Shown: positions 25,798-35,790, numbered from the stretch's first letter. The stretch is DNA of 64,000 nt from Sphingomonas liriopis (GCF_024211255.1 NZ_JAMLDY010000001.1:245966-309965), one strand, 5' to 3'. Notes: generated from the letters alone by a model not told the origin. Program-made: numbers and translations.

Positions 25798-27750
25798 TCA
25801 ATGCAGGTCGAAGTGATCCTTGTCCGGCATCCGCATCGCGTTCCAGTAATCGACCAGCCGATAGGGCCAGGACATGAAGTTCCGCTTGTTCGCGTTGTTG
25901 TAATAGCTGTTGGCCTTGGGATGGCTCCAGATCATCTGCCGCATGCGGGTCGCGATCTGTTCGTTCCACGCCTCGAACGGTTCCTGCCGCGCTTCCACCG
26001 CGCGGTGGCCGGCGGCGACCGCCCAGTCGAGGCATTCGATGATATAGTTCACCTGCACTTCGGAGATCAGGTTCTGGCCGGCGGCGTGGTTGGGTGCGCT
26101 GTTGGGGCCGACGGTCATGAAGTAATTGGGATAGCCCGGCACCGTGACGCCCAGATAGGAGCGCGGATCGTCATAGCCCCATTCGTCGCGCAGCGACCGC
26201 CCGCCGCGGCCATGGATGTCGAGGTTGCCCATCATGTTGGCGACGTCGAATCCGGTCGCGCAGACGATCACGTCGACCTCATGTTCGGTCCCGTCCTCCA
26301 TACGGATCGCGGTTTCGGTGATCTCGGCGATGCGGCCATTGTCCAGCGCGACATTGTCGCGCTTCAGTGCGTCGAACCAGCCGTTGTCGAGGATGATGCG
26401 TTTGGAGAAGATCGGGAAATCCGGGGTCAGCCGCTCGATCAGGTCGGGCCGGTCGGCGAATTTCGCGTGCAGGTGCGCCAGCGCATATTGGCGCATCCCC
26501 TCGTTCAGCGCCGATACCGACGGCGAATCGGCCGGCCAGTCGGGGTCCATCAGGACGTTGCCGAACAGGCCGTCGGCGGCGAACCAGTAGACGCGGAACC
26601 GGAACCATTCGCGAAAATGCGGGATATGCCGCAACGCGAACTTCATGCCGGGCGACACCTGGTCGGCGATCTCGGGATTGTAGAGCACCCAGTGGCGGGA
26701 GCGCATGAAGACGGTGAGCTGCTCGACCTGCGGCGCGATCGCCGGCACCAGCTGCGCGCCGCTCGCCCCCGTCCCGATCACCGCGACCCGCTTGCCGGTC
26801 AGGTCGAGCGACGGATCCCAGGTCGCGGTATGCAGCTTGCGCCCGTGGAACCGGTCGAGGCCCGGGATGTCGGGCCATTTCCAGCGGTTGAGCGGGCCGT
26901 GGCCGTTGATGACGGCGTTGACGCGCAGCACCTCCTCCTGGCCGTCGGCGCGGCGCACCGTGACGTCCCACATCGCCGTGTCGTCGTCATAGGCGAGCGC
27001 CGTCACCACCGAGTTGAACTGGACATGGCGCCGCACGTCGTACTTGTCGGCGACATGCAGCAGATATTGCTGCATGTCCGCGCCCACCGGATGATAGGTG
27101 GTCCATTCGGGCGTGATTTCGAACGAATAGGAATAGAAGTGGCTGGGCGTATCGACGCCGACTCCCGGATAGCGGTTCTCGTACCAGGTGCCGCCGACTT
27201 CCGGGTTCTTCTCGATCACGACATGGTCGTAGCCCGCCTCGGTCAGCTTGATCGAAGCGGCCATGCCGGTCAGCCCGGCGCCGATCACCAGCACCTTGAA
27301 GTCCGCCGGCGGTGCGGCGCGGCCGGATCGCTCGCGACGCGGCACCGGCTGCTCGAAGCCGATCTGGTCCATCAGCAGCGGCAGGAACTCGTCGTCCACC
27401 GGCTCGCCGACGCCGACGCTCATCATCCGCTGCATCAGTGCCTGTGACGGCGCATCCGTACGCGCCGCGCCGGGCGTGACGAGGACATGGTGCAGCTTTT
27501 CGCGCAGGTCCGTCTGGCACTCGACGGGAATGTCGGTTCCGGGCATGGCGAAGGGCGGGTGGATATAGTTCTGGAAAACGTCGAGCATCGCGGCGTCGTG
27601 GGTGAGGTGAACATACACCATCAGCAGCGTCTGGACGTTGGCCTCCGCCAGCGCGGCGCGCAGATCGGGCGTATCGGCCATCGGCAGGCGGCGGTCCTGC
27701 CAGTCCAGTGCGATCGACCGATCCTCGCCTGCCCCGAGCTGCGTAGCCAT
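25798..27750 (-). CDS. Baeyer-Villiger monooxygenase, HAPMO-type with N-terminal extension
   Basis: 650 residues. An N-terminal extension of about 150 residues, like that of 4-hydroxyacetophenone monooxygenase, precedes the FAD turn GAGLTG (157-162), the BVMO fingerprint FHGRKLHTATWD (301-312) and the NADPH turn GTGASG (326-331). It inserts oxygen next to a ketone using NADPH and O2. The ATG at 27750 has AGGA and GGAGAGG upstream; longer in-frame forms run into the divergent aldehyde dehydrogenase gene. A steroid ketone (C17 or side chain) is a reasonable but unproven substrate. It shares a divergent promoter region carrying motif site C. Confidence 0.87.
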   Translation of the reverse strand: MATQLGAGEDRSIALDWQDRRLPMADTPDLRAALAEANVQTLLMVYVHLTHDAAMLDVFQNYIHPPFAMPGTDIPVECQTDLREKLHHVLVTPGAARTDAPSQALMQRMMSVGVGEPVDDEFLPLLMDQIGFEQPVPRRERSGRAAPPADFKVLVIGAGLTGMAASIKLTEAGYDHVVIEKNPEVGGTWYENRYPGVGVDTPSHFYSYSFEITPEWTTYHPVGADMQQYLLHVADKYDVRRHVQFNSVVTALAYDDDTAMWDVTVRRADGQEEVLRVNAVINGHGPLNRWKWPDIPGLDRFHGRKLHTATWDPSLDLTGKRVAVIGTGASGAQLVPAIAPQVEQLTVFMRSRHWVLYNPEIADQVSPGMKFALRHIPHFREWFRFRVYWFAADGLFGNVLMDPDWPADSPSVSALNEGMRQYALAHLHAKFADRPDLIERLTPDFPIFSKRIILDNGWFDALKRDNVALDNGRIAEITETAIRMEDGTEHEVDVIVCATGFDVANMMGNLDIHGRGGRSLRDEWGYDDPRSYLGVTVPGYPNYFMTVGPNSAPNHAAGQNLISEVQVNYIIECLDWAVAAGHRAVEARQEPFEAWNEQIATRMRQMIWSHPKANSYYNNANKRNFMSWPYRLVDYWNAMRMPDKDHFDLH

Positions 27751-27824
27751 GTCCTGTTCCTCTCCGCCGCATTGACCGCGACAATCCCGCGCCGATACAG
27801 GATTCGGGCGCAAACGGTCAATAT

Positions 27825-27856
27825 ATGCGTCCACATTATCATTAAGCGCTACGCAA
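27825..27856. promoter_or_regulatory. Operator-like site C of the shared 32-bp motif
   Basis: ATGCGT (27825-27830), 18 bp, then CTACGCAA (27849-27856), the same core and spacing as site A. It lies between the divergent BVMO (start 27750) and aldehyde dehydrogenase (start 27919) genes in a 168-bp gap that is otherwise AT-rich. One regulator could control both directions. Confidence 0.65.
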
Positions 27857-27918
27857 ATCGTTGCCACTGACGAGGTTTCGTCATATTTCACGCAGAACAA
27901 CGGCGAAATGGAGAGACG

Positions 27919-29346
27919 ATGCGCGATCACGGCAACCTGATCGACGGCGAATGGATCGCGGGTGGCGAGCTTCGCACCAACGGCAATCCCAGCGACGCGA
28001 ATGACGTGATCGGCGACTTCGCGGCGGCGGATGCCGGGCAGGTCGCCGACGCGATCGCCGCGGCCCGCCGGGCGCAGCCGGGCTGGGCGCGCAAGGCCGC
28101 GTCCGAACGCGCCGCCGTGCTGGCGACCGCCGCGGCGGAGTTGCAGACGCGTGCGCCGGAACTGGGCGAACTGCTGGCGCGCGAAGAGGGCAAGACGCGC
28201 GCCGATGCGGTCGGCGAGGTCGTCCGCGCCGCGCAGGTCCTGCACTTCTTCGCCGCCGAGGCGGTGCGCGCGATCGGCGAGAAATATCCCCCGGTTCGCC
28301 CCGGCGTCGATGTCGACGTCACGCGCGAGCCGGTCGGCGTCGTCGGCATCATCACGCCGTGGAACTTCCCGATCGCGATCGCCGCGTGGAAGATCGCGCC
28401 GGCGCTCGCTTACGGCAACGCCGTCGTGTTCAAGCCCGCCGACCTGACGCCGGCCAGCGGCTGGGCGCTGGTCGAGATCCTGCACCGCGCCGGGGTGCCG
28501 GCGGGTGTCCTCAACCTGGTGATGGGGCGGGGATCGGTGGTGGGCGACGCGATCGTCGATGGCGTCGATGCGGTCAGCTTCACCGGCTCGGTCCCCACCG
28601 GCCGCCGTATCGCCGCGCGCGCGATCGGCAACATGGCGCGGCTGCAGCTGGAGATGGGCGGCAAGAACCCGTTCGTCGTCCTCGACGATGCCGACCTCGA
28701 CATCGCGGTCGCCTGCGCGGTCAACGGCGCGTTCTTCCAGACCGGGCAGCGCTGCACCGCGACCAGCCGGATCATCGTCGCCGACGGCATCCACGATGCC
28801 TTCGTCGATCGGGTGAAGGCGGAGATGGCGGCCCTGCGCATCGGCCACGCGCTAGATTCCGAGACGCAGATCGGCCCGGTGGTCGATGCGCGGCAGTTGC
28901 AGACCGACCTCGACTATATCCGCCTCGCCCGCGAGGAAGGGTGCGAGGTGATCGGCGGCGACCCGCTCGAACGCCCCACCAAGGGGCATTTCCTTTCGCC
29001 CGCCCTGCTGCTGGGCGCCGACAACACCATGCGCAGCAGCCGCGAGGAGATTTTCGGGCCGGTCGCCAGCGTGATCCGCGTGCGCGACTATGACGAAGCG
29101 CTGGCCGTCGCCAACGACACGCCGTTCGGCCTGTCGTCGGGCATCGCCACCACGTCGCTGAAACATGCCCGCGACTTCCAGCGCAACTCGGCGGCGGGGC
29201 TGGTGATGGTCAACGTGCCGACCGCGGGGCTGGACTATCATGTGCCGTTCGGCGGACGGAAGGCGTCCAGCTATGGACCGCGCGAACAGGGCAGCTACGC
29301 CCGCGAATTCTACACCACCATCAAGACCAGCTACATCCTCAGCTAA
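27919..29346 (+). CDS. NAD(P)-dependent aldehyde dehydrogenase
   Basis: 475 residues with the full ALDH set: Asn149 in TPWNFP, Lys172 in VFKPAD, Glu245 in LEMGGKNP, and the nucleophile Cys279 in TGQRCTATSR. It oxidises an aldehyde to a carboxylate in the cytoplasm; alpha-ketoglutarate semialdehyde and steroid side-chain aldehydes are both used by this clade. GGAGAG precedes the ATG by 5 nt. It is the first gene of an operon with the extended SDR and the broken ferredoxin reductase. It is divergent from the BVMO gene and shares motif site C. Confidence 0.9.
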   Translation: MRDHGNLIDGEWIAGGELRTNGNPSDANDVIGDFAAADAGQVADAIAAARRAQPGWARKAASERAAVLATAAAELQTRAPELGELLAREEGKTRADAVGEVVRAAQVLHFFAAEAVRAIGEKYPPVRPGVDVDVTREPVGVVGIITPWNFPIAIAAWKIAPALAYGNAVVFKPADLTPASGWALVEILHRAGVPAGVLNLVMGRGSVVGDAIVDGVDAVSFTGSVPTGRRIAARAIGNMARLQLEMGGKNPFVVLDDADLDIAVACAVNGAFFQTGQRCTATSRIIVADGIHDAFVDRVKAEMAALRIGHALDSETQIGPVVDARQLQTDLDYIRLAREEGCEVIGGDPLERPTKGHFLSPALLLGADNTMRSSREEIFGPVASVIRVRDYDEALAVANDTPFGLSSGIATTSLKHARDFQRNSAAGLVMVNVPTAGLDYHVPFGGRKASSYGPREQGSYAREFYTTIKTSYILS

Positions 29347-29362
29347 AGGCGCGAGCGACCCC

Positions 29363-30784
29363 ATGTCCGATACCCGCAAGACCGTCTTCCTCACCGGTGC
29401 GACCGGCAACATGGGCCGCGAGGCGGTGAAGCGCATCGCCGAACGATCCGCCGACCTGCGGCTGCGCGTGCTGGTCCGCCCGGAAGAGCGCGACCATCCG
29501 GTCGTGCGCGACATCCAGCGCCGCGCGCTCGCCGAGGTCGTGTGGGGCGACCTGACCGACCCCGCGTCGATCCGGCAGGGTGTGGCCGGCGCGGACGTCG
29601 TGCTGCACGTCGGCGGGCTGGTGTCCCCCGCCTGCGATCGGATGCCGCCCGAGGTGGTGACGCGCGTCAACGTCGGCGGCGCGCGCAACATCGTCGACGC
29701 GATCAAGGCGGAGGGAACGGCTGCCACGACGCGGCTGGTCTACATCGGCACCGTCGCGCAGACCGGCAGCCGCAACGCCCCCATCCACTGGGGCCGCACC
29801 GGCGACCCGATCAAGATCAGCACCTACGACCATTATGCCGTGACCAAGACGCAAGCCGAGGCGGTGATCGCCGAAAGCGGCATCCGTCACTGGGTATCGG
29901 TGCGGCAGAGCGGGATGGCGCATTACGACCTGTGGCGTCTGTTCGACCCGATCATGTTCCATAATCCGCTGAACGGCGTGTTCGAATGGTCGACCGCCAA
30001 CGACAGCGGACGCCTGATGGCGGCGGTGTGCGGCGACGCGGTGCCGGACGCCTTCTGGCGCGGCTTCTACAATATCGGCGGCGGCGCGACCTCGCGCGTC
30101 GTCAATCACGAATTCATGGCCGGCACCATGCCGACCTATCGAAAGGTGCTGCGCCCGCACTGGTTCGCCACGCGCAATTTTCATGGCCAATGGTATGCCG
30201 ACAGCGACAAGCTGGAGGCGCTGGTGCCGTTCCGCGAACAGTCGATCCACGACTATCTGGCCGAGGCGCCCCGGCACATGCCCTGGATCGCCCGTGTGGT
30301 GCCGAAGCTGCTGCCCGGTGCGGTGCGCAAGCGGATCGAGGGGCTGGCGAAGGCGCCCGACGGCTCGCTCCACTGGTTCGACACCGACGACCAGCCGCAT
30401 ATCCGCGCCTATTTCGGGTCGCGCGCGGCATGGGAGGCGATCCCGCGCGACTGGGCGCATTTCACGCTCGACCAGCCGTCGCGGCAGCCGGTGCTGCTCG
30501 ACCACGGCTATGACGAGGCGCGCGGACCGGGAGAATGGACCGCCGCCGACCTCGCCGGGGCGGCGGCATTCCGCGGCGGCGCCTGCCATGCGACGGAAAG
30601 CGGCGATCCGGACACGCCGGTGGAATGGAGCTGCGCGCATGGCCACCGGTTTGCGATGACGCCCAATCTGATGCTGGCGGGCGGGCACTGGTGCCCGACC
30701 TGCATGATCGACCCGGCGACCTATCCCGCCACCGCGGAGCGCAGCCCTTATTTCGCGCAGGTCTGGACGCAGGAACGCGAATGA
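29363..30784 (+). CDS. Extended SDR (NAD-dependent epimerase-like) with C-terminal zinc-ribbon motif
   Basis: 473 residues. Residues 1 to about 300 are an extended [20 protein letters not shown], then YIGTVAQTG and [10 protein letters not shown] (YxxxK). The last 50 residues carry [14 protein letters not shown] and GGHWCPTC (Cys424, His426/428, Cys444, Cys447), a pattern like the small treble-clef/zinc-ribbon domains of the W-C-x2-GH-x...CPxC type. I do not recognise a described enzyme with this fusion. The gene is 16 bp after the aldehyde dehydrogenase and overlaps the ferredoxin reductase start by 4 bases. A 3-beta-HSD/sterol C4 dehydrogenase-like role is possible. Confidence 0.78.
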   Translation: MSDTRKTVFLTGATGNMGREAVKRIAERSADLRLRVLVRPEERDHPVVRDIQRRALAEVVWGDLTDPASIRQGVAGADVVLHVGGLVSPACDRMPPEVVTRVNVGGARNIVDAIKAEGTAATTRLVYIGTVAQTGSRNAPIHWGRTGDPIKISTYDHYAVTKTQAEAVIAESGIRHWVSVRQSGMAHYDLWRLFDPIMFHNPLNGVFEWSTANDSGRLMAAVCGDAVPDAFWRGFYNIGGGATSRVVNHEFMAGTMPTYRKVLRPHWFATRNFHGQWYADSDKLEALVPFREQSIHDYLAEAPRHMPWIARVVPKLLPGAVRKRIEGLAKAPDGSLHWFDTDDQPHIRAYFGSRAAWEAIPRDWAHFTLDQPSRQPVLLDHGYDEARGPGEWTAADLAGAAAFRGGACHATESGDPDTPVEWSCAHGHRFAMTPNLMLAGGHWCPTCMIDPATYPATAERSPYFAQVWTQERE

Positions 30785-32032
30785 CCGTCACACGGGACGA
30801 TGAATTTCACGATGTCGTTATCGTCGGCGCGGGGCACGGCGGCGCACAGGCGGCAATAGCGCTGCGCCAGGGTAGATTCGCCGGCACCATCCTGATGATC
30901 GGCGACGAGCCCGATCCGCCCTACGAACGCCCGCCTCTGTCGAAGGACTATCTCGCCGGCGCCCGGACCTTCGAGCGCATCCTGATCCGCCCGCCCGGTT
31001 TCTGGATCGAGCGCGACGTCGCGCTCAGGCTCGGCGAGTGTCGAGACGGTCGATCCCGTCGCGCATCGGATCACCACCGCTGCGGGCGCCCGGATCGGCT
31101 ATGACCGGCTGATCTGGGCAACTGGCGGCGCGGCGCGGCGGCTCGATTGCGCAGGGCGCGATCTGGCGGGAGTCCACACCGTCCGCACCCGCGCCGACGC
31201 CGACCGGATGATGGCGGAGCTCGCGAGAGTCCGGCGCACGATCGTGATCGGTGGTGGCTATATCGGGCTGGAGGCGGCGGCGGCGCTCGCCAAGGCGGGT
31301 AAGTCGGTCATCCTGCTGGAGGCGCAGGACCGCCTGCTGGCGCGCGTCGCCGGCGCTCCGTTATCGCGCTTCTACGAGGCGGAACACCGGGCCCACGGCG
31401 TCGACATACGCCTGAACGTCGTGGTCGACTCTATCCTCGGCGCGGACGGTCGGGTCACCGGCGTCCGGCTGGCGGACGGCGCCTGCATCGCGGGCGAGAT
31501 GGTGATTGTCGGGATCGGCATCGTTCCCGCGGTCGCGCCGCTGCTCGCCGCCGGGGCAGCGGGAACCAACGGCGTGCGCGTCGACGCGCAGACGCGCACC
31601 ACCCTGCCGGACGTCTTCGCGATCGGCGACTGCGCGCTCCACGCCAATCGCTTCGCCGACGGTGCCGAGGTCCGGCTTGAATCGGTGCAGAACGCCAATG
31701 ATCAGGCGGTGGTCGCCGCGAAAACGATCCTGGGCATTCCCGCCACCTACGACGCGGTTCCCTGGTTCTGGTCCAACCAGTACGATCTCAAGCTGCAGAC
31801 GGTCGGGTTGTCGGGCGGGCACGACGCGATTGTGGTGCGCGGCGATCCGGCGAAGCGGAGTTTCACTCTCGTCTATCTGCGTGCCGGCCGTGCGATCGCG
31901 CTCGACTGCGTCAACGCGGTCCGCGACTATGTCCAGGGCCGCGGGTTGGTTGAGGCCGGCGCGACGATCGACCCGATGCTGCTCGGCGATGGCTCGATCG
32001 CCTTGAAGGGCATGATCGCAACCGCAAAGTAG
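30781..32032 (+). pseudogene. Ferredoxin reductase (NAD/FAD pyridine nucleotide-disulfide type), frameshifted
   Basis: The first frame encodes [20 protein letters not shown] (FAD turn) and [13 protein letters not shown], then leaves the family and stops at 31102-31104. From base 31040 a second frame continues the protein: [35 protein letters not shown] (NAD turn), DVFAIGDCA and a normal C-terminus ending at 32032. Removing one base near 31039 (GAG-T-GTC) restores a typical reductase of about 416 residues. Such reductases pass electrons from NADH to the ferredoxin of Rieske oxygenases or P450s. The gene is either inactivated or the base is a sequencing error. Confidence 0.85.
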
Positions 32033-32045
32033 GAGATGCGACGGC

Positions 32046-34250
32046 TCAGGGCCGCCGCGTCACCGCGTTCATCACTACGCTGCCGGTCAGGACCGGAGCG
32101 GTCGCCGACGTCGCCACTTCGATGGCGTAGCGCCCCTTCGGCACGGTCCAGCGCCGTCGCGCGCCGTCGAAATCGGCCAGCAGGCGCGGGTCGGCGGTCA
32201 CTGTCACCACCCGGCTCTCGCCAGGTGCGAGCGCGGGCCGACCCCAGCCCACCAGCCGCTTCGCCTTGCCGCTGCGGCGGACATAGACCTGCGGCACGTC
32301 GACCCCGGCGCGTGTTCCGATATTGGTGACGGTGAAGGTCGCAGTCAGCCTTTCGCCGCCGGCGACGCGCAGGTCCGAATAGCGGAAGCGGGTGTAGCTG
32401 AGTCCGTGACCGAAGGCGTAGAGCGGCGCCGCGCCGGTCCGGTCGAACCAGCGATAGCCGACGTCCGATCCTTCGGGGAAGGAATAGGCGAACGGCTTCG
32501 TGTCGGAGAGCAGGCCGTACACCGCGCGCGACGCGGCATCGGCGGGAATTGCGTTGGCGCCCGGCAGGACGGGATGCGGAAGCTGCGTCGTCGCGGCGGG
32601 GAAGGTGACGGGCAGGTGGCCGGACGGGTTGACCGCCCCCGTCAGCACCCGTGCGATCGCCGCGCCGCCGCGCTGTCCCGGGAACCACGCGACCAGGATC
32701 GCGGCGACCTGGTCGCGCCACGGCATCGCCACCGCATTGCCGACCTCCAGCACCGCGACCGTCCGCGGGTTCGCCGCCGCCACCGCGGCGATCAGCGCGT
32801 CGCCGTTGCGGTCGAGCGACAGGTTCGGCTGGTCGGCGCCCTCGCCGGCCCATTTCTCGCCGAACACGATCGCGACGTCCGCCGCCTTCGCCGCAGCGGC
32901 GGCGACGGCCGGATCGCGTCCGTCGACATAGGTGACGTCCGCCCCCGGCAATGCCGCGCGCAGCGCCGACAGCGGCGACGACGCGACGTAGCTGCGCTTC
33001 GAGAAGCCCAGTCCGTCGCCCTTCTCCTCCAGCACGAACCCGCCGACCGGGCGCACCTGGCTCGACCCGCCGCCGGCGAGCACGCCGACATCGGCATGGC
33101 CGCCGATCAGTACGATCCGCCGTGCGGTCGCCACGAGCGGAAGGACGTCGCCCTCGTTGCGCAGCAGCACCATGCTCGCTTCCGCCGCCTGCTGCGAGAC
33201 CAGCGCGTGCGCGTCGTAGTCGATCGTCCCGCGGGCCTCGTTCGGCCGCTTGTCTAGGCCATGGGTATAGATGGTGCGCACGATCCGCCGTGCCGCGACG
33301 TCGATCGCCGATGCCGGCACGCGCCCTTCCGCGATCGCCGCGGGCATCAGATCGGAGAACCACCTCTTGCCGTCGAGCTGCTCGCCGGACTGCTGGTCCA
33401 GTCCGGCGACGATCGCCTCGCTGGAATGCACCGCGCCCCAGTCGGACATCACGAACCCCCTGAACCCCCAGTCACGCCGCAGCACGTCGGTCAGGAGGAA
33501 GCGGTTCTCGCACGCATGGACGCCGTTCACCTTGTTGTAGGCGCACATCACCGACCCCGGATCGCCCTTCTCGATCGCGATCTGGAACGCGAGCAGGTCG
33601 CTCTCGCGCATCGCCGCCTCGTCGATTGCGACCGAATGGACGTTGCGGCCGGTTTCCAGGTCGTTGACCGCGAAATGCTTGACGGTCGAGACGATGCCGC
33701 TCGACTGCACCCCCGCGATCTGCGCCCCCGCGATCGTCCCGGCGAGCAGCGGATCCTCACCGGCATATTCGAAATTGCGCCCGGCGCGCGGATCGCGGAC
33801 GAGATTCACGCCCCCCGCGAGCATGACGTTGAACCCCTTGTCGCGCGCCTCGGCGCCGATCATCGCGCCGCCGCGGCGCGACATCTCGGGATCCCAGCTC
33901 GCGGCTTGCCCCAGGGTAGAGGGCATCGCGGTCGCGACGTCCCCCTTGCGCAGGAATTCGGAGTTGGCGACGCCCATGCTGGCGTCGGTCTCGACCAGCG
34001 CGGGGATGCCCAGCCGCGGGATCCCGACCACGTAACCGGCGCCGACCGTGATCCCGGGCAACCGCTTCGCGAGCGGCACCATCGCGACGACCGGGCCGTG
34101 CAGCAGCGCGATCTTCTCCGCCTGCGTCATCTGCCGCACCGTCGCCTCGGCGCGGCGGTCCGCGTCCGATGGCGCGGGCGGATGCTGCTGCGCGGTGGCG
34201 GGACCGATCGGCGCCAGCAGCGCGATACCGAGCAGCAGACGATGACGCAT
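32046..34250 (-). CDS. GH3 beta-glucosidase/beta-glycosidase, secreted
   Basis: 734 residues. A signal peptide MRHRLLLGIALLAPIGPATA precedes the (beta/alpha)8 domain; KHF at 191-193 and the nucleophile Asp270 in FVMSDWGAV are GH3 signatures. The alpha/beta sandwich follows and a fibronectin-III-like C-terminal domain closes the protein (YAFGHGLSYTRF). It releases beta-linked glucose or xylose in the periplasm. It is the last gene of the TonB-receptor operon (59 bp after the alpha/beta hydrolase gene) and converges on the ferredoxin reductase pseudogene. Confidence 0.88.
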   Translation of the reverse strand: MRHRLLLGIALLAPIGPATAQQHPPAPSDADRRAEATVRQMTQAEKIALLHGPVVAMVPLAKRLPGITVGAGYVVGIPRLGIPALVETDASMGVANSEFLRKGDVATAMPSTLGQAASWDPEMSRRGGAMIGAEARDKGFNVMLAGGVNLVRDPRAGRNFEYAGEDPLLAGTIAGAQIAGVQSSGIVSTVKHFAVNDLETGRNVHSVAIDEAAMRESDLLAFQIAIEKGDPGSVMCAYNKVNGVHACENRFLLTDVLRRDWGFRGFVMSDWGAVHSSEAIVAGLDQQSGEQLDGKRWFSDLMPAAIAEGRVPASAIDVAARRIVRTIYTHGLDKRPNEARGTIDYDAHALVSQQAAEASMVLLRNEGDVLPLVATARRIVLIGGHADVGVLAGGGSSQVRPVGGFVLEEKGDGLGFSKRSYVASSPLSALRAALPGADVTYVDGRDPAVAAAAAKAADVAIVFGEKWAGEGADQPNLSLDRNGDALIAAVAAANPRTVAVLEVGNAVAMPWRDQVAAILVAWFPGQRGGAAIARVLTGAVNPSGHLPVTFPAATTQLPHPVLPGANAIPADAASRAVYGLLSDTKPFAYSFPEGSDVGYRWFDRTGAAPLYAFGHGLSYTRFRYSDLRVAGGERLTATFTVTNIGTRAGVDVPQVYVRRSGKAKRLVGWGRPALAPGESRVVTVTADPRLLADFDGARRRWTVPKGRYAIEVATSATAPVLTGSVVMNAVTRRP

Positions 34251-34309
34251 GACGAACCTCGTGGGGAATGAACAGGGAAGAACGGTGAGCAGCCGGGACG
34301 TGGCGGGCC

Positions 34310-35779
34310 TTACCAGGTCACCGCCTTGGCCCCGGCGATGGCCGGCGCCACGTCCTCGGTCAGGATCACCCCGCGTCGCGCGGCATCGCGCGCCGCCGCG
34401 GCGAATTTCGCGTGATACGCCGCCGGCGTGCCGTACCGCGCCTTGAGCTGTTCGGGCGAGAAGCGGAACGTCAGGCCGCTGCCCCCCAGGCAGTCGCCGC
34501 GCCAGTCGTAGCGCGCGACCGGCACGTCGACCCACGGATTGCGCATGCCCCCCAGGACGTTGCCGTCGGCGTCGAAATAGCCGCGCGGTTCGGGCACCGG
34601 GGCCGTCGGGCCGGTGAAGACCGTCAGTTGCGGGAAGCGCGGCGCGGCGCGGCCACCCTTCGCCCAGCGATCCACCGCCACCAGTGCCGCACCCGAGATA
34701 TACTGCTGCGGGAGGCTGTTGGCCTTCTCCACCGAACAGAAGCCGCCGCCCATGCCGAAATCGCGCTTGTTGCCCACATCGACGCGCGCCATGAACGCGC
34801 CCGTGGTATGCGAACTGCCGGCCGGATGCCAGTAGCGCAGCTTCGGACCCTCCGCATGCGAGCCCATCTTGGTCGCCGCGGTCATCGTGTCGAGGACGAC
34901 CACCGGCACGTCCGGATCGGTGCGCAGCACGCCGGCCGGCGTCTCCACCCCCGCCGCCAGCTTCAACCGGGCGCCGGGCGTGAAATCCTGCAGATAGAAA
35001 CCGTCGAAGACGTGCGTGATCGGCTGCACCGCGTTGATGTAGATCGCCAGCCGCTCCGCCGCGATCGTGTTGCCCGCCGCGATCACCTTGCGCACCTTCA
35101 GCCCCGCGAAGGGATCGGTCGCCGCCGGCGCATCGGCATGCTGCCGGATCGCGCGCCCGACCTGCGACAAGATGTCGAACGACAGGTCGCTCGTGGGAAC
35201 CGACAACGTGCCGTAGCGCGCCGGATCCCAGCGCGCCATCGTCACCCCCATTGGGATGTCGCGGTTGCCGAAGCGGATCGTCTTGGGCGGCGAGGGGTCG
35301 TCGATCCCTTCGTGATGCAGCGACACCCCGACCCACGCATAGCCGCGGCGCAGCAGCGTTTCCGCGTTCCAGCGGAAATTGGTGTCGCGCTCGGACCCGT
35401 AATATTCCTGCATCACCTCGACGACGACGGTGCCGTTGAACTTCGCGGCGGACGGGCGGCGAACCAGGATGCGGGTGGTATAGGCCACGTCGTTCCCGGC
35501 CTCGACCCGCCAGCGCCCGTCGGGGCCGAGCGTGGTGCCGGAAACGGGCCGGAACGGATGCGCCTGACCGGACACGAAATATTCTTTCTCATCATAGCCA
35601 TAGGGCGCCAGATCGACGACCGAGGCCGAATAGGGGATGCCCTTGGTGCCCGCGGTGACCGGGCCGGCGATCGTCACCCGTCCGACCGCTGCGGGCTTGT
35701 CGCCGGCAAGGAGCGGCGGGGCGACCAGCGTCGCGCAGACCAGCGCCGCGCTGGCTCGAATCAGACCGCGTACTGCCAT
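34310..35779 (-). CDS. Exported alpha/beta hydrolase-domain protein with Thr at the nucleophile elbow
   Basis: 489 residues with an N-terminal signal peptide ending near APPLLAG. The layout fits the large alpha/beta hydrolase domain family (Abhydrolase_10-like): EVMQEYYG, RRGYAWVGVSLH, SFDILSQVGRAIR, then the elbow VIAAGNTIAAERLAIYINA, and a late HPAGSSHTTG. Where relatives have GxSQxG, this protein has G236-N-T238-I-A, so the nucleophilic Ser appears to be Thr. It may be inactive, use Thr, or serve a binding role. It sits 11 bp after the PQQ dehydrogenase gene. Confidence 0.75.
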   Translation of the reverse strand: MAVRGLIRASAALVCATLVAPPLLAGDKPAAVGRVTIAGPVTAGTKGIPYSASVVDLAPYGYDEKEYFVSGQAHPFRPVSGTTLGPDGRWRVEAGNDVAYTTRILVRRPSAAKFNGTVVVEVMQEYYGSERDTNFRWNAETLLRRGYAWVGVSLHHEGIDDPSPPKTIRFGNRDIPMGVTMARWDPARYGTLSVPTSDLSFDILSQVGRAIRQHADAPAATDPFAGLKVRKVIAAGNTIAAERLAIYINAVQPITHVFDGFYLQDFTPGARLKLAAGVETPAGVLRTDPDVPVVVLDTMTAATKMGSHAEGPKLRYWHPAGSSHTTGAFMARVDVGNKRDFGMGGGFCSVEKANSLPQQYISGAALVAVDRWAKGGRAAPRFPQLTVFTGPTAPVPEPRGYFDADGNVLGGMRNPWVDVPVARYDWRGDCLGGSGLTFRFSPEQLKARYGTPAAYHAKFAAAARDAARRGVILTEDVAPAIAGAKAVTW

Positions 35780-35790
35780 GACCTGTCCTT

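Noticed and set aside
27751..28848. N-terminal extension of the BVMO frame to 1016 residues
   Set aside because: The extension runs antisense through the aldehyde dehydrogenase gene and the divergent promoter; the ATG at 27750 has a good ribosome site and gives HAPMO-like length.
34251..35336. N-terminal extension of the GH3 frame into the upstream hydrolase gene
   Set aside because: The ATG at 34250 begins a clear signal peptide; upstream residues are an out-of-frame shadow of the hydrolase gene.
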